Assembly (NCBI RefSeq): GCF_000247695.1
Contig: NW_004624779.1
Span: forward strand, 2,138,226-2,202,225
Direction of reading: 5' to 3'
DNA: 64,000 nt
Origin: Heterocephalus glaber
Lineage: Eukaryota > Chordata > Mammalia > Rodentia > Bathyergidae
Numbering within the stretch: the first letter of the stretch is position 1; each line of letters begins with the position of its first letter. Under the pieces are notes generated by a model. The model did no database searches, had not been told where the DNA came from, and was given only the letters and a program-made list of their open reading frames with translations. A program made the translations under genes and the position numbers. Of the stretch, positions 1 through 11,545 are shown one piece after another.

Positions 1-1174
1 TTGCAATTAGAACCCTTATGGAATGATTGCTTCTCAGAGATGTCTTCCAGATATAGCTGGTCTTTAGGTTTTGAGTCTCTAATGACTCTGAGGCTATCTC
101 ATTTTCATTATACCGGGAAGCACCATTGACTAGATCAATAACAACACCTTAGCCCAAATGATACAATCAGCAACAGCATAGCATCAGGTGCATCTTTAAA
201 AATGACAATTTGTGGTAGTTATTAATCTATCACCTTTAACTGTGTGAATTAAATCAAAATTGAGGACCAACCCAATATATGTTTATAGTGAATAAACTCT
301 TCAATAGAGCAACTTTATCCTTTGGGATGGAGAGTTAGAAGAAGTTGAAGAGAGAGTGATAGATAGGTAGAAGGATAGGGGAAGGTGAGCAGTGGGGCCA
401 GAGGACACAGGTGAGAGAAGGAAAAAGAGAAGAAAAGAAAAATAAAGAAGAAATCCAAATTAGGGCCAGAAGAGTAACAAAAACGGAGATAAAGAACAAT
501 GTGGGACAGTGAGTGAGTGTGAGAGAGAGAGAGAGAAAGGAAAGAGAAACAAAAGAAGGAAAACAGAAGAGAGAAACAAAAATTTGCGAAGAGTAGGAGA
601 ATAATTAAAAATAAGGGAGAGGAAAAAAAGCAATAGTACTAATTTTGGAAATAAAAAATAAAAATGAAAATGAAGGGCCTCCTTCAGGGTATGTCTCTGC
701 TGTCACAGTCAACAATGTGGGTAGCAGTGTGCAAATATAAGTTAATGAGTCTCAGCAAGCCAGTCCCAGACCCGTGAGATTCAGGCTGATTTCTGGCTGC
801 AAATCTCTAGTTGAGCTCCCTGTCCTCCTGTAGGGTTGAACTCTGCAGGTTCCAGCTGCCCTTCCCCTGATGATAGTCTAGGGTCTGATGGGAGGTGATG
901 ATCCCTCCAACTTACCCAGTACTGTGTTCTAGTGGTCTGGTGTCCCCTGTCTTTGTAGTGTGGAACCAGGTGGCGGTACAGCCAAGAGACCAGGGGAGTG
1001 GGGTGTGGGGGGGTGTCCTGAAGGCACCTGCATGGCTAAGTGTGTCACTGCTGTGGGCTGGGGCTGGATGGGGCAGGGCTCCCTGTGACAGCATGATTCT
1101 AGTATTAACTACCATAGCCAGCACACCTGTGGGCTAGGCTCATACTAAGTAGAACTATGAGTCGTTTGTTTGTC
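1..1174. other. Non-coding: purine-rich tract, then GC-richer unexplained block
   Basis: No gene is recognised. From about 350 to 660 the plus strand is almost all A and G, with a (GA)n core near 521-536; it looks like degraded purine low-complexity DNA. From about 670 to 1140 base composition changes abruptly to GC-richer sequence with a G-run cluster near 995-1015. Short frames are open here on both strands, but none resembles a protein I know. The block may be an old repeat or LTR that I cannot name. Confidence 0.5.
521..536. repeat. (GA)n microsatellite inside a purine-rich tract
   Basis: Uninterrupted GA dinucleotides, flanked on both sides by longer A/G-only sequence. Confidence 0.8.
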
Positions 1175-1611
1175 TGTCAAAGTTACTTTCTTGTTGCTGG
1201 GACAAAACACATGATTCTCACAAATAAAAAGAAGAAAGGTTTACTTTAGCTCTGAGTTTGTAGAGGTTTCAGTCCATAGTTGGCTAGCTCCAAGGCAGGG
1301 CAGCAAGGAAAAGGGGCAATGGGAGAGGAGAAATAGTTCATGATAGCAGGAAAACAGCAGCAGCAGCACTAGTGAGGCTCCCTTTCCCTTTTTCTTCCAT
1401 TCAGGCACTGGAAGCCAGGAGACACATGTCAAAAGCAAAGAAGAAATGGAAGTGAGTCTTCCTTCTTTCCTTTTTTTATTCTATTCAAGCAGCAAGCCTA
1501 TTGCTTGGTGCCACTCACACCCAGGAAAGATCTTCCATTTTTGGTAAATCCATTCAGTCACCTCCCAAGAGCTCAGGAGCTTTTAGGGGACATCTAGATA
1601 TAAGCTATACA
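1175..1611 (-). mobile_element. ERVL-MaLR solo LTR, minus strand
   Basis: The plus strand opens with the reverse complement of a MaLR LTR end ('ttactttcttgttgctggga', then a 'ggtttacttta' block and 'tttcagtccatagttggct') and closes with 'gggacatctagatataagc'. The same landmarks recur in order at 7.8, 32.4 and 62.0 kb. The flanking pentamers are ttgtc at 1170-1174 and ctgtc at 1612-1616, one mismatch apart, as expected for the 5-bp target duplication of this class. No internal retroviral region is present, so this is a solo LTR. The family is assigned from memory of the THE1/MLT/ORR1 pattern; the subfamily is not determined. Confidence 0.75.
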
Positions 1612-2489
1612 CTGTCCTTACCCCATTTGCTTCTTCACTCTGTTTTGAAGCCTTCTGTCTGATCTTGTACCTTCATCTCTTTGATATTCTGCTGCTTTAG
1701 CCAGAAAGTTCTTATTGTTTTCCTTTGGTTACCAAAAACTTACTAATTCAGTACACAAACAGCAAGATTTCTGCCTTAGATGTATAAACAGATGCATACA
1801 TATGTACATGATAGATATAGATAGATTTGTGTGTTTCCTATTTCTAAGTCTGTTTATGTTCTATAACTGATTTTAAATGACTCACATAATGCAGAAACTA
1901 CAGGAAGAAACTCTCAACAGTGAATTTCTTCAAGTTCCCTAGAATGCCTGGTAGCCTCTATGAGTTATAGCATTCCTTTGAAGGATATGTTTTAAAAGAA
2001 CATTCTAATGCTAGCTAGGAGAGAGTGATATCTTCTATACTAAGTTATTCTTTCCCATTCCTTAAGCACTTTCATTATGTTAGGCTGTTCCCTCTATCTA
2101 CACCTGTAATGAATATTGAAAAGTTCTAAGCTTCTAAATTGACAGCTGATAGGTTGCTTTTTAACTCTTTCCTATCCTTTGATGTTGGTATATAGTATTC
2201 TACAAGATGAATTCTACACAAACAGTGAGCAAATTAGGAAAACAAGTATCTGAACTATCCAATCAGTGGATCCAACTTATATTTTTGGGAAGAGTTTGTC
2301 ATTTAACATCTGTAATGTCTTCTGAATGCATTAAGTAAAGAGTATTATTGTAATTTTTTACCAAATTTTGTGCAATTTTTATCCATTGCCATTTAAAATA
2401 GGTCTTATCTAAAGACATAGTTTTATAATGATTTCAGATTGTTGGAGAAAGATGTTAGGGATTGTCTCTATTACTAGTACTACTATAAC
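1612..2489. other. Non-coding, no gene seen
   Basis: AT-rich sequence with no recognisable gene. A short imperfect (GATA)n run lies near 1811-1826. Confidence 0.5.
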
Positions 2490-2720
2490 AACTATGAGCA
2501 GCACCAGTATTGCTTTTAATCAAAACTCCTTTGTACATGTTCACTTTAATCCTCACAGTAATCTTAGCAAGGCAATTGAATGATTGCATTTTTACAAATT
2601 AAGAAACTGAAACACAAGGAAGATAATTTGGAAAATGTCAGACAATGGTAATGGTGGAGGCAGGATTCCAATTGAGACAATCTGGCTCCAGAGTCTATAC
2701 CTTATCACTCTACCACATGT
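2490..2720 (-). repeat. MIR SINE, minus strand
   Basis: Diverged match to the reverse complement of the mammalian-wide MIR consensus: 'tttaatcctcacagtaat', a stretch like 'acaaattaagaaactgaaac', and the tRNA-like end 'ctggctccagagtct' before 'ccttatcactctaccac'. The order of these blocks fits MIR on the minus strand. The divergence indicates great age. Confidence 0.75.
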
Positions 2721-3249
2721 TTACTCTGTTTTCATTTAACATTCAATGAAAGCCCACGTATTAATCATCAACACAGACACACAGATGCTCAGCTATAAAA
2801 ATAAAGAAAGAGGATCCCCAAGGCATCATGAATATAATACTAACAGGTACAAAATACAATAAATGAAACAAACATTAGTTTGAACAAAGTATGCACAGGG
2901 TACAATGGAAATGTAATGAATAGATAGCTTATTTAACTTTGGCATAAAAATGAAAAACAAGAAAAGCCTTTAAAAAGCCTGGATTTATGAAATAAAACTT
3001 AAAAATTAGATTCCTGTTCATTAGGAGGACAGGAAAAAATAGTCCAAAATGGAGTTGAAACCTGAATAAAGGCACAAAGAAATCTCACATGGTTTCTTGT
3101 AGTTGTATGGCAAGTTTGAGGGATGAAAGCAAATAGAAATGATGCTAGAGTTCTAAAGAGATACTCTTAGAGGACCATGCACAGCATATGAAAGAATTTG
3201 AAATTTTTTTTGCAGAAATTTGATACTTACTGAGAGTTTTAAGCCCCAA

Positions 3250-3420
3250 AGATCAGAGTTTGAATGCTGGGTTCAATACCGTGCGTAATTCATTGCAAAG
3301 AGCCTGTCTGCCTCAGTTTTCTGAATTGTGAAGTGCAGATTATTAATAATTGCCTCATTGTTGTAAAAAGTGAGACAATTATATGTAACACAAATATGAC
3401 TCTTTATCCCTTTATCTGAT
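3250..3420 (+). repeat. MIR SINE, plus strand
   Basis: Contains 'tgcctcagttttctgaattg', then 'taataattgcctcattgttg', which follow the MIR core ('cctcagtttcctcatctgt', 'cctacctcatagggttgttg') in the right order. Upstream 'gagtttgaatgctgggttc' fits the B-box region. Diverged. Confidence 0.6.
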
Positions 3421-6400
3421 ACAGGAAGGAGAAGCAGCAAAAGAGTGCACACCATGTGTGTGTATGTGAGGAGGGGAATTCTTGTTGGTTTTATTGGTTG
3501 TGGGTAGTTGATGGGGCTGTCCAACAACATTAAATCTTTCCTACTTATGGAATGTGGTAGGAATGCACTTCCTCACCCTATTTGAATTCAAACATGTCAC
3601 TGACTGCCTTGTCCAAGGAGATATTAGCAGAAAGAATGTGTGGAATTTTAGAGGGAAACAATTCCCACGATAAAACCCTTCAACATGCTCTCTGCCTGCT
3701 ATAGCATTCATGAAATTTTCTACAAAGATAGAAATTCTGCTGAATATCCACATGCTGATGGGTCCCATTACCAACTCCCATTGAACCTGTATTATAAGAG
3801 AAAAAAAATATCATAGAAAAATCTCCTCAGAATTTGGGAGTTGTTCCTAAAGCACATCCTGTTCCACCAAATGATTCTTGGGATCAACATAGCCCAGACT
3901 GCTGATGGGGCTTCATGGAATTATTGTTGAAAGAGTCTAGAAAGAGTCTATTGTTGAAAGAGATAGGGAAATGGGAATTAGTGGTCAATAAAAGTGGCTG
4001 GGAACTTGAAATTCAGCAACCATAACATTTGGGAGTCTGATTAAAAATGAAATCCTTGTTCCAAAAGAGAAATAGTTTCAATAGTAAACTTAAAGAAATC
4101 AAAACCAATCTCTGGCTATTGTTTTTTACCCCTAGTGTGGTTCATCTATATGTCAGAAAACCATCCACTAGTATTAATCTGATTTTAAAATGTAGAGATG
4201 GAACCAACATGGTGTCTAGTATATAATTTAAGCCGAAAAATGGGTTTGCTATTTGTTTACCAAAGTGCTGGAATTATTTGACATGAATAACATTAAAAAG
4301 CTACCAACACAATAATTCACTTCTGTAATTTAGTGTCCCAGTAATTAAGTACTTCCCATGCAGGCATAAATGTGCTCAGGATTACTCACTTGCTTCCTTT
4401 CATCATTCAGTAGTGAATAAGGCCTGGCCTGGTAGTTTTCAGCTTAGAAGAATACAGGCATCAAACATCTTCATCCCACACAGTTTTATTCTTTTGTTGT
4501 TGCATTTGTGTTCTTAATCACAGCATTTCTTTCTGCAACTGTGTGGAGGCAGATGCTTTGACATTAGGAATGTGCCTTAACAGTTAGCTTGGAGGACTAC
4601 ATAGCCTATGAAGGGCTGTGCAGAGAAAATCCTGTGCATCTGACTAAAATGTGTGTTTTTGGTATGATTTCCAATAATACATTATGATGAGTTAGAAAAT
4701 TCCTAAGTGATCATAGAATAGTCTCTGGAATATTCTGTAGTCTAATCGCTAGAATAGATTGTGAAATAACATCTAGCGGTTCGGGTTAAACAACCAGAAG
4801 AGGAGATGTAAGTTGGGAGATGTACATGAACATATGCAAGTGTGCAGTGGAAGGGACTGAAATCTAAAGATTTATCACAATCAAGTATCGTTTAATCAAG
4901 TTGAACTACACATCACTGGTAAATGGCATCAAAGTTCCTTAATTTCTTTGTCTTTCCTTCTTTTTTTCCATTTTGTGGAAAGAGAGTGACAGAGAAGAGT
5001 TTAAAGGATTTCACAATTCAACCATGTTTCATTAGCATTTGTAAGGACCTTCTGAATGTTCTTCTATAGCTAAGTAGAAGAATTAGACATAATTCAGGAG
5101 TCCATAACATTTAAGCATAGCAATTAATTTAATGTACTATATGATTTTTCTTGCACAGGGTTTTGGAAGTAAGTTGAATGGAGTTCTAATGGGTTCAGTT
5201 AGAAGTAATTTATGTGAGGAGCAATCACATCACAAAGTAGGAACTTTAGCATTTACCTAGTCCAATCTTTTAACCAATCAGGAGTCTTTCTAGTAGTCTT
5301 AATTTAAATATATCCAAATACAAAGTTGAGAACATATCATATCAAAGCTTTGTGCTTCTGAAACTGGTCAGAATGATGGGATAAGTGTGTTGAAAACCAG
5401 GGAAAGTAATTTGAAGGAAATTAATGGCAATGTGTCTTTTACTGTAGTAAACTTAAAAAATTTTCTAATATTCATCATAGTTTTGATCATACCTCATATT
5501 AATCTGCAATCTTCCATTTAACAATCTTTTTCCCTAAGAAAATCATTCTAGAAGCATTAGTTATAGTATTTGAAATCATATATTAAAATACATTTTAATA
5601 TTAGTATGCCGATTTCAGTAAATGTATATATGACAAAAAATGAACATAAGGGCTAAAATCAAAATTGCCATAGATACTTTTTCCTAGCAACTAATTTTAT
5701 ATGAATTTAGGATTAAGAAGGCCATCTCATGAGTACAATTGTTTTTCATAGTAACAGCAGAACTTGCCTGGACTATACATTAAGGGTATCAATTTAGAGC
5801 ACTAGGACTGTAAGTCTTCAAATTTATACCTCAAGTTCTAGGAATTCTAGATATCATCCGTACAACTGCTATAAAATGGAAAAATTGTGACTTAGTTGCC
5901 TAAGTAGTTTACTTATGAATATAAAGACTTGTAGTTCAATACTGCCTCCAATATATTTTATGCACTGATAAGAGGTAGAAACCATAAATCATTCTAGTTT
6001 ACTCTTGCCATTAAACATAATTCATTGGTATCTTGATATATAATATAGATGATCAATGTACCTTAGTGTTTCTAAAATAAATACAAATCTGTTAGTTTGA
6101 CTGCAAATTACATTGCAAACACATTTAAATTATAGCAGTGGGAAGAATTTAATACAGAAAGAAGAAAACAAATTGCCAAGAGCTATTAACTATTAGGGCA
6201 GGTGACATAGCTACTTCTCAATATCTTTATAAAATAGACAACTCATGAAAATTAAGATTAGTCAGTAATGTAAAAGCAATAAATGAAAGATGTCAAGGGA
6301 ACTAAGAATTTTATTGAAAGTTTAAAATAAAGTCTATATTTACATTGAGGCATTAATCTCAATAAGACAGTTGACAGGTTTGCATAAAAACCAGCACTGC

Positions 6401-6617
6401 AGAAAGTAATCAAGCAATTCTAGACAGAGGCAGTGAGGTCAACTTCATCAAAGAGCCCAAAGGAAAGACTACACCTAACTGGGAGAATAGAGAGGTTAAA
6501 AAAGAAAAAAAATAAAGTAATCACCCTTGCAAATTTAATGCCATGACAGAGTTCAGTATATAACACTTTCAGTTAAACAAGTTACACATTTATACACTAT
6601 AAATGACCTTAATTTCT
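3421..6617. other. Non-coding, AT-rich, mostly unique
   Basis: About 3.2 kb without a recognisable gene or clear interspersed repeat. It holds a 13-bp direct duplication (3923-3935 and 3950-3962) and runs of A and T. Frames are short and interrupted. It could be intronic or intergenic. Confidence 0.5.
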
Positions 6618-7497
6618 TAATCACAAAGACTGGCACACTATATTAGAGATGTACCTCATCCCAAAAGAACATAGAGTCCTAAAATGAAAAGATGGAAAAA
6701 AGCACACCATTCAACTGGAGCCCAAGAATAAGCAAGAGTATCTACCCTATTTTCAGACAAAGTGGAATTCAAGTTAAAACTGATCAAAACTGATAAAAAG
6801 AGACAAAGACTCTTAAGTAGTATTGAAGAAAAAAATTGAACAGGAAGAGATAACAATTGTTAATTTTTATTCATAAAATACCTTTATTAAACAAAAAACT
6901 ATTGGACATAAAAGGACAGATAGACACCAATCCAATCATAGTAGTGGACTTTCATACTCCTCTCTCACAAATAGCCAGGTCAATCAGACCAAAATAAAGA
7001 AAAAAACAAAGAAATATAAGAGTTGAACCACACTATCAAAAAATGGATTTAACAGGTATCTACACAGTGTTTCATGGAAGAACAGAACACACATTTTTCT
7101 CAGAAGCACCTAGAACATTCTTCAATATAGGTCATATCTTAATCCATAAAGTATCTTTAAATAAATACAAAAGATTTGAAATAATCCCTTGCATACTATT
7201 GGATCATAGCAGAATGAAACTAGAAATCAACAAGAAACCACAGAAATGACACAAATACATGAAGATAAAACAAAACATTCTTGAGTAATCAGTGGGTCAC
7301 AGAAGAAATCAGGGAAGAAATTAAAAAGTCACACAATAAAATGACAATAGCAGCACAACATATCAAAACTTATGGGACACAATGAATGTAGTTCTAAAAG
7401 GGGAGTTTATAGCTATGAATGGTTACATATAAGGAATAGAGCGATCCCAGATAAATAACTAAATTACGCATCTTAAGTTCCTAGAAAAATGAGAATA
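6618..7497 (+). mobile_element. L1 LINE fragment, ORF2 endonuclease region, degenerate
   Basis: The sequence follows L1 ORF2 5' coding sequence. The best frame, 7043-7246, encodes an endonuclease C-terminal block with 'EHTFFSEAP', a 'NIGHILIHK' motif and 'CILLDHSRMKLEIN'. By comparison with the family, the catalytic-site Asp of the usual IDHI motif is Gly here and the Ser of the SDH motif is Leu, while the Asp-His pair is kept. Other stretches are broken by stops and small deletions, so the copy is dead. The element jumps to L1 3' sequence at about 7498, so the reverse transcriptase region is missing through an internal deletion. Confidence 0.85.
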
Positions 7498-7797
7498 AGC
7501 CTAGGTACCCATCCACAGATAAATGGATAAAGGAAATGTGTTATGTACATACAACGGAGTAGAACTTAGTCATAAAGGATAGAGTCACTCATAAGAAATA
7601 TACACCTTGAGACTATAAAGCTAAGTGAAATAAATCAGACATAGAAGGTTAAACAAATATCACACAGTTTCTCTTATATGAGAAACCCAAAATATAAATA
7701 ATTTAAAGAGCAAAATAAAAGGGATGGTAAGAAACAGGAAGGTAGACTGTGAAGATGAAAAGGAAATCTGGGGAAAAAGGAAAGTAAAAGTTGGTTG
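7498..7797 (+). mobile_element. L1 LINE, end of ORF2 and start of 3' UTR
   Basis: Landmarks of the ORF2 C-terminus: 'cccatccacagataaatgga', an 'aatgtgttatgtacat' block, and 'aagtgaaataaatcagacat' followed by 'ttctcttatatgagaaac'. The 3' UTR begins after that and is interrupted at 7798 by a MaLR LTR. It belongs to the same L1 as the preceding fragment and resumes at 8329. Confidence 0.8.
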
Positions 7798-7853
7798 TGT
7801 TAGTTACTTTCTTGTTGCTGGGATAAAATACCTGACACTGACAAGTTAAAGGA

Positions 7854-7868
7854 AAAAGGTTTACTTTA
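7854..7868. repeat. Target-site duplication, left copy, for the SINE at 7869
   Basis: Fifteen bases, aaaaggtttacttta, repeated exactly at 7961-7975. This is LTR sequence duplicated by insertion of the SINE. Confidence 0.9.
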
Positions 7869-7960
7869 TTTATTTTTTATTTTTTTGGTACCAGGGATCG
7901 AACTCGGGTCCTTGAGCTTGCGCAGCAGGCAACGAAACCACTGAGCTAAATCCCCAGCCC
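7869..7960 (-). mobile_element. ID-like tRNA-derived SINE, minus strand
   Basis: Reading the minus strand: 'gggctggggatttagctcag' (A-box), a tRNA-like middle, 'gagttcgatccctggtacc' (B-box), and an A-rich tail. Perfect 15-bp target duplications flank it (7854-7868 and 7961-7975). RNA polymerase III promoter boxes of the tRNA type are visible, so it was transcribed as a small RNA in its source form. The perfect duplications make it one of the youngest insertions in the window. Confidence 0.92.
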
Positions 7961-8328
7961 AAAAGGTTTACTTTAGCTCACAGTTTGTGGAGGTTTTGGT
8001 TTATAGTTGGATGGCTTCAAGGCAGAGCAGCACGGTAGTGGGGTTTGGCAGAAGAGAAACAGTCCACGGGAGTGTAGGCAGGAGGCAGAAAACAGCGAGT
8101 CTTCGTTTCCTTTTTTATTCCATTCAGGCTACAAGTCTATTGGTTGGCACCACCTACACGCAGGGTGGGCCTTCCTATTATCCACACCCAGAACTGTGCT
8201 AACCGATCAGTAGACTAATCCAGTTATCACACTCTCATAATCCAGTATGCATGATCCAGCCAGTTCCCAAAAGTCCTACCTATGAGCACACGAGACATCG
8301 AGGGAACATCTAGATATAAGCCATAACT

Positions 8329-8462
8329 GTGGTAGAGGTTGGAGGGGAAGAGTAAAAGTGATCAAGTTGTGATATGTATATGTACCAATACTTACATTCC
8401 CATAATAATGTAAATATTATATGTTGAGAACATAAGCTGATAAAAATTAAAACAAAAAAAGA
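8329..8462 (+). mobile_element. L1 LINE 3' UTR end with A-rich tail
   Basis: Continuation of the L1 broken by the LTR at 7798-8328. 'gatatgtatatgtaccaata', 'aacataagctgataaaaatt' and an A-rich end resemble the 3' terminus of L1 copies at 29.4 and 40.2 kb in this window, though diverged. Confidence 0.6.
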
Positions 8463-8579
8463 TTTTACCACTGGGTATTTCAACATTCAGGATTGTGGTG
8501 TTAGGAATTGTGTCTCTGGGATCATGATTAGCACAAATCAAACATACTATTCAACAAAGCCGTTTTAAAATTAATTTTA

Positions 8580-8662
8580 GGGCCAGGGATTTAGCTCAGT
8601 GGTGCGGCTGTTTGCCTCGCAAGCTCAAGGTCCCAAGTTGGATCCCTGGTAACAACAACAAA
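8580..8662 (+). mobile_element. ID-like tRNA-derived SINE, plus strand
   Basis: Body from 'gggccagggatttagctcag' to 'tggatccctggta', then an A-rich tail with interspersed C. Direct repeats aaaattaattt at 8567-8577 and 8663-8673 are its target duplication. The B-box 'aagttggat' departs from the usual 'gagttcgat', as expected from CpG decay. Confidence 0.88.
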
Positions 8663-8673
8663 AAAATTAATTT

Positions 8674-10239
8674 AAAAAAGCCAAAATATGCTCATGAATG
8701 TTTCATATTTTGCACATATATAGTTTTACATTGTAATGTTTACATTTTAAAATTATGAAAACAGATAATTTTATAAGCACTGAAAACCCTAAACTTAACT
8801 CAAGAGTTCAAGATATTTAAAAGTCAACCTTAAGATGATACTTCACAAGTGAATTTCTGTGGATACATCTTTCTGTAGTACCAATCATGAACATGGAGGA
8901 GACTAAGGCTGTAATCGAATATTCTAATTGTTTTAAAATTAGTCAAATATAAAATATTGCCAACATGGAAATGTATGACATTTTGGATAAATGTAAATCT
9001 TCACAGAAATACAATGATTCTTGAGATTCTTTGCACTCTATTTTCCATCTTCTAGAAATAAGTGCCCATACTTCTCTGTCATTGCAGATACTTCTATGAA
9101 TAACTTTGAGAAGAGTTGCAGGCGGCTTCAGCTGAATTGCACTTTGCAAATCCACCCAAGGCTATTGTTGAATTATTCATGGAAATAAAGAAGCAGGTGT
9201 ACTTCTCCTTTCTTATCTCAGCTTGGTGAGTTTACATGGCAGAAACTGGTGGCGACTCTGCTTCCACTGGCTCACAGAAATTCTCGACACACTGATAGAT
9301 CCTCTCATACCCTGGAAGCCGGAAGACAACAGTACTTGAAACAGTGTTTATTCTCTGAATGATGATCATTGGCTTAGGATTTGCTGCTGAATTATCATCA
9401 CCTATTCCTAGTATGATATTTTCCTAACTTATTGTTCCTGATCTTTTAAAAACTTAAGCTTTAAATTTACTACTTTAAAATTTTCCCTATTGTACTACAT
9501 AATTATTGATATTAACTTCGATGATAATGTCAGTTTAAAATTTGATTTTATAACATGGTTGTATCTTCAACTAAATCACTATTTATTGTTCATAATGGAT
9601 CTAAAACAACACATAATTTTAACTGTTTTTAAAAATAAATAATAGTTAATGCATGTATTTGGGAAGATGAGTTAAGTTTTAAAACTAAACAGATAGCAAG
9701 TTCTAACAATTCCTAAAATTTGAATTTTAATTTATGAAGTATTTCTATATATTATATATTATAATGTGTTTTTAAAAGACCCCTAAATAACATTTTATTT
9801 CATTCCTTATGATAGATAAAAAAGTACTAGCAGACATCATATTTTACTGTTTCTTAAAAAATATTCAGTACCAATTGAAAAACATGATAGTTTAAACAAT
9901 CTCCTGAAAACACAAATATAAAACCTGCACTGCAATAATTTCAATTACTAACACATATTTTCTGTTCATAAAACCCAATAACATCAGAAATGATAATACA
10001 ATTCTTCCAAAGTCAGTTTCTATGTGAAAGTAGAAAATACTTTTATAAAATACAGAAAACATTTTCTTATGATATGACCCTTATGATTAATCAGCTGTTG
10101 ATCACCACAAAGTATCTAGGCCCTTTTATGTCTATTTGTATAAAGAACCTAAAATTGTGTATAATTTTAAAGTGAAGAGAAAAGAAAGTAAGCAATAAAA
10201 AGACATATGAAGGAAAAAGCAAGGTTAGAAGATAGACAA
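8674..10239. other. Non-coding, mostly unique; holds a coding-like block
   Basis: AT-rich sequence without recognisable repeats, apart from the block at 9232-9423 listed separately. Around 9150-9330 base composition rises and several CpGs survive in a few dozen bases, unlike the flanks. Confidence 0.45.
9232..9423 (-). other. Candidate terminal exon or coding relic, unidentified
   Basis: On the minus strand a frame of 63 codons runs from an 'ag|gaa' boundary at 9423 to a TAA stop at 9232-9234. Its peptide is not low-complexity: it holds 'NPKPMIIIQRINTV', 'VVFRLPGYERIYQCVENFC' and the end 'EPVEAESPPVSAM'. Three CpGs survive here in an otherwise CpG-poor neighbourhood. Against a real exon: the upstream acceptor lacks a good pyrimidine tract, the upstream frame is closed, and I do not recognise the protein. 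It could be a last exon, a pseudogene piece, part of an old LTR, or chance. Confidence 0.2.
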
Positions 10240-10370
10240 ATCTGATTTCTGATTTCATCCTAGGTCAGTTGTTTAGTGAAGTATCCTGATTCCAGTTATA
10301 TAGCCTGCCAAGTCTCATTTTGCTAATTTATAAAATAGAGCTATAAAAACCTACCTCACCCATTATTATC
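10240..10370 (+). repeat. MIR SINE, plus strand
   Basis: Shows 'aagtctcattttgctaattt', 'ataaaatagagctataaaaa' and 'cctacctcacccattattat', matching the MIR core and downstream block in order. Strongly diverged. Confidence 0.55.
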
Positions 10371-11144
10371 TGGCCTTTAAAAATCAATAAAGTTAAAGCT
10401 CAAAATTATACTGAAATCATAGCTATAGATATCCAGCAAATTTATTACAGAACTGTTGTTAAAATTATGAAGTATTTGGAAATTTTGAAAACTTTCTATT
10501 CCTGACTTTTCATCAGAAGACTGAACAATCATTTTGATATATGTGTCACAACTATAGAAAACTTTAGAACTTGGCACTTTCATCTTTTTTATGATGATTC
10601 TATAACTAGTTAAATTTGGAAACAAAATAACACAAAAGTGAAAATGCCTTCTTTATTTTATGCCTTAAACAATCTCAGTGGTCCTGGAAATTGGACCTTC
10701 TATAAAGTAGTTTATCTTAAATAGTAGAGACCAAAATTAGCTAACTGATAAGTGGGAATTAATTTTAGAAAATTCCAAAGTGCAGTCTAATAACATGACT
10801 ATTGTAAGTTTTTGTGAGATTATGTTTATTTTCTTTTCAACTTTTGGTGAAATCTACTCTGTGTTTCATTTTATGAATATTTACCCTGTTCTTCAGCATA
10901 ATCTCACAAGCATGTTGAGCCCAGGTGCACTTTGGGAGACAGCAAAGAGATGACAACACAGGTGGTCAAGAAGGAATCAGTCTGTTATGTAGGGAGCTTC
11001 TGTATGCTGTTGATACTATAATCCTTCAGAATTGATCAGTTTTAGGGCTTAAATTCCTAAAAGAAGACACATTAAAAACCCTCATTAAAATTGCTATATA
11101 ATAATAAAAGGATCTTAGTGTTCTTTCTGTTATGGCTTCCTTTT
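10371..11144. other. Non-coding, no gene seen
   Basis: AT-rich, no recognised repeat. An 82-codon open frame on the minus strand (10377-10625) has AT-driven composition and no known motif; I treat it as chance. Confidence 0.45.
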
Positions 11145-11545
11145 TTTAAGTGTATGTTTGCAATACATAATAATTACATTCATCCTGGGAAATTGGGATA
11201 TAAGAACATAACATCTTGATCCTTTTTACTTCACCTTCTGTTCTCACTCTTGCTTCTCTCCCATCCTTAGATCCTCTTCTCATCTCCACAAAGTCTATTT
11301 CTCTGTTTACTCTCATCTGTCTTTGATTTTCCTCCATAAATTATTTATATTTTGAGTTTCCACACAATATTTAACCTCATATGTCTGATGTATTTCACTG
11401 AGAATTACGGACTCAACATTCATCCATTTTTCCTACAAGTGACTCAGATTTATCCTTCTTAATGCCTGAGTAGTACTCCATTGTGTATATATACTACATT
11501 TTCTTCACTCATTCCTCTGTTATGGGCCTATAGTTTTCAAAACAA
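11145..11545 (-). mobile_element. L1 LINE 3' end, minus strand, 5' truncated
   Basis: Left edge is a T run (reverse-complemented tail), followed by pyrimidine-rich 3' UTR, then 'tatttatattttgagtttcc', 'tgatgtatttcactgagaat' and 'tgagtagtactccattgtgt', the reverse complement of the L1 ORF2 C-terminal end. The truncation lies near 11545. No open reading frame of meaningful length survives. Confidence 0.82.

Larger units (their letters stand above)
7798..8328 (-). mobile_element. ERVL-MaLR solo LTR inserted in an L1, minus strand
   Basis: Starts 'tgttagttactttcttgttg' and ends 'tagatataagccataact', the reverse complement of MaLR LTR termini. It splits an L1 3' UTR, so it is younger than that L1. 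It is itself split by an ID-like SINE (7869-7960). Without the SINE and its duplicated 15 bp the LTR is about 424 bp. A clear 5-bp target duplication is not visible. Confidence 0.8.

Noticed and set aside
7798..8328. Initially considered a hAT-type DNA transposon (rodent URR1-like)
   Set aside because: The landmarks match the reverse complement of MaLR LTRs, and the 32.4-kb relative has TG...CA ends and a 5-bp duplication, not the 8-bp expected of hAT elements.
8580..8662. Possible functional tRNA gene, from the tRNA-like A and B boxes
   Set aside because: The sequence does not fold as a full tRNA by eye, has an A tail and target duplications, and has several relatives; it is a SINE.
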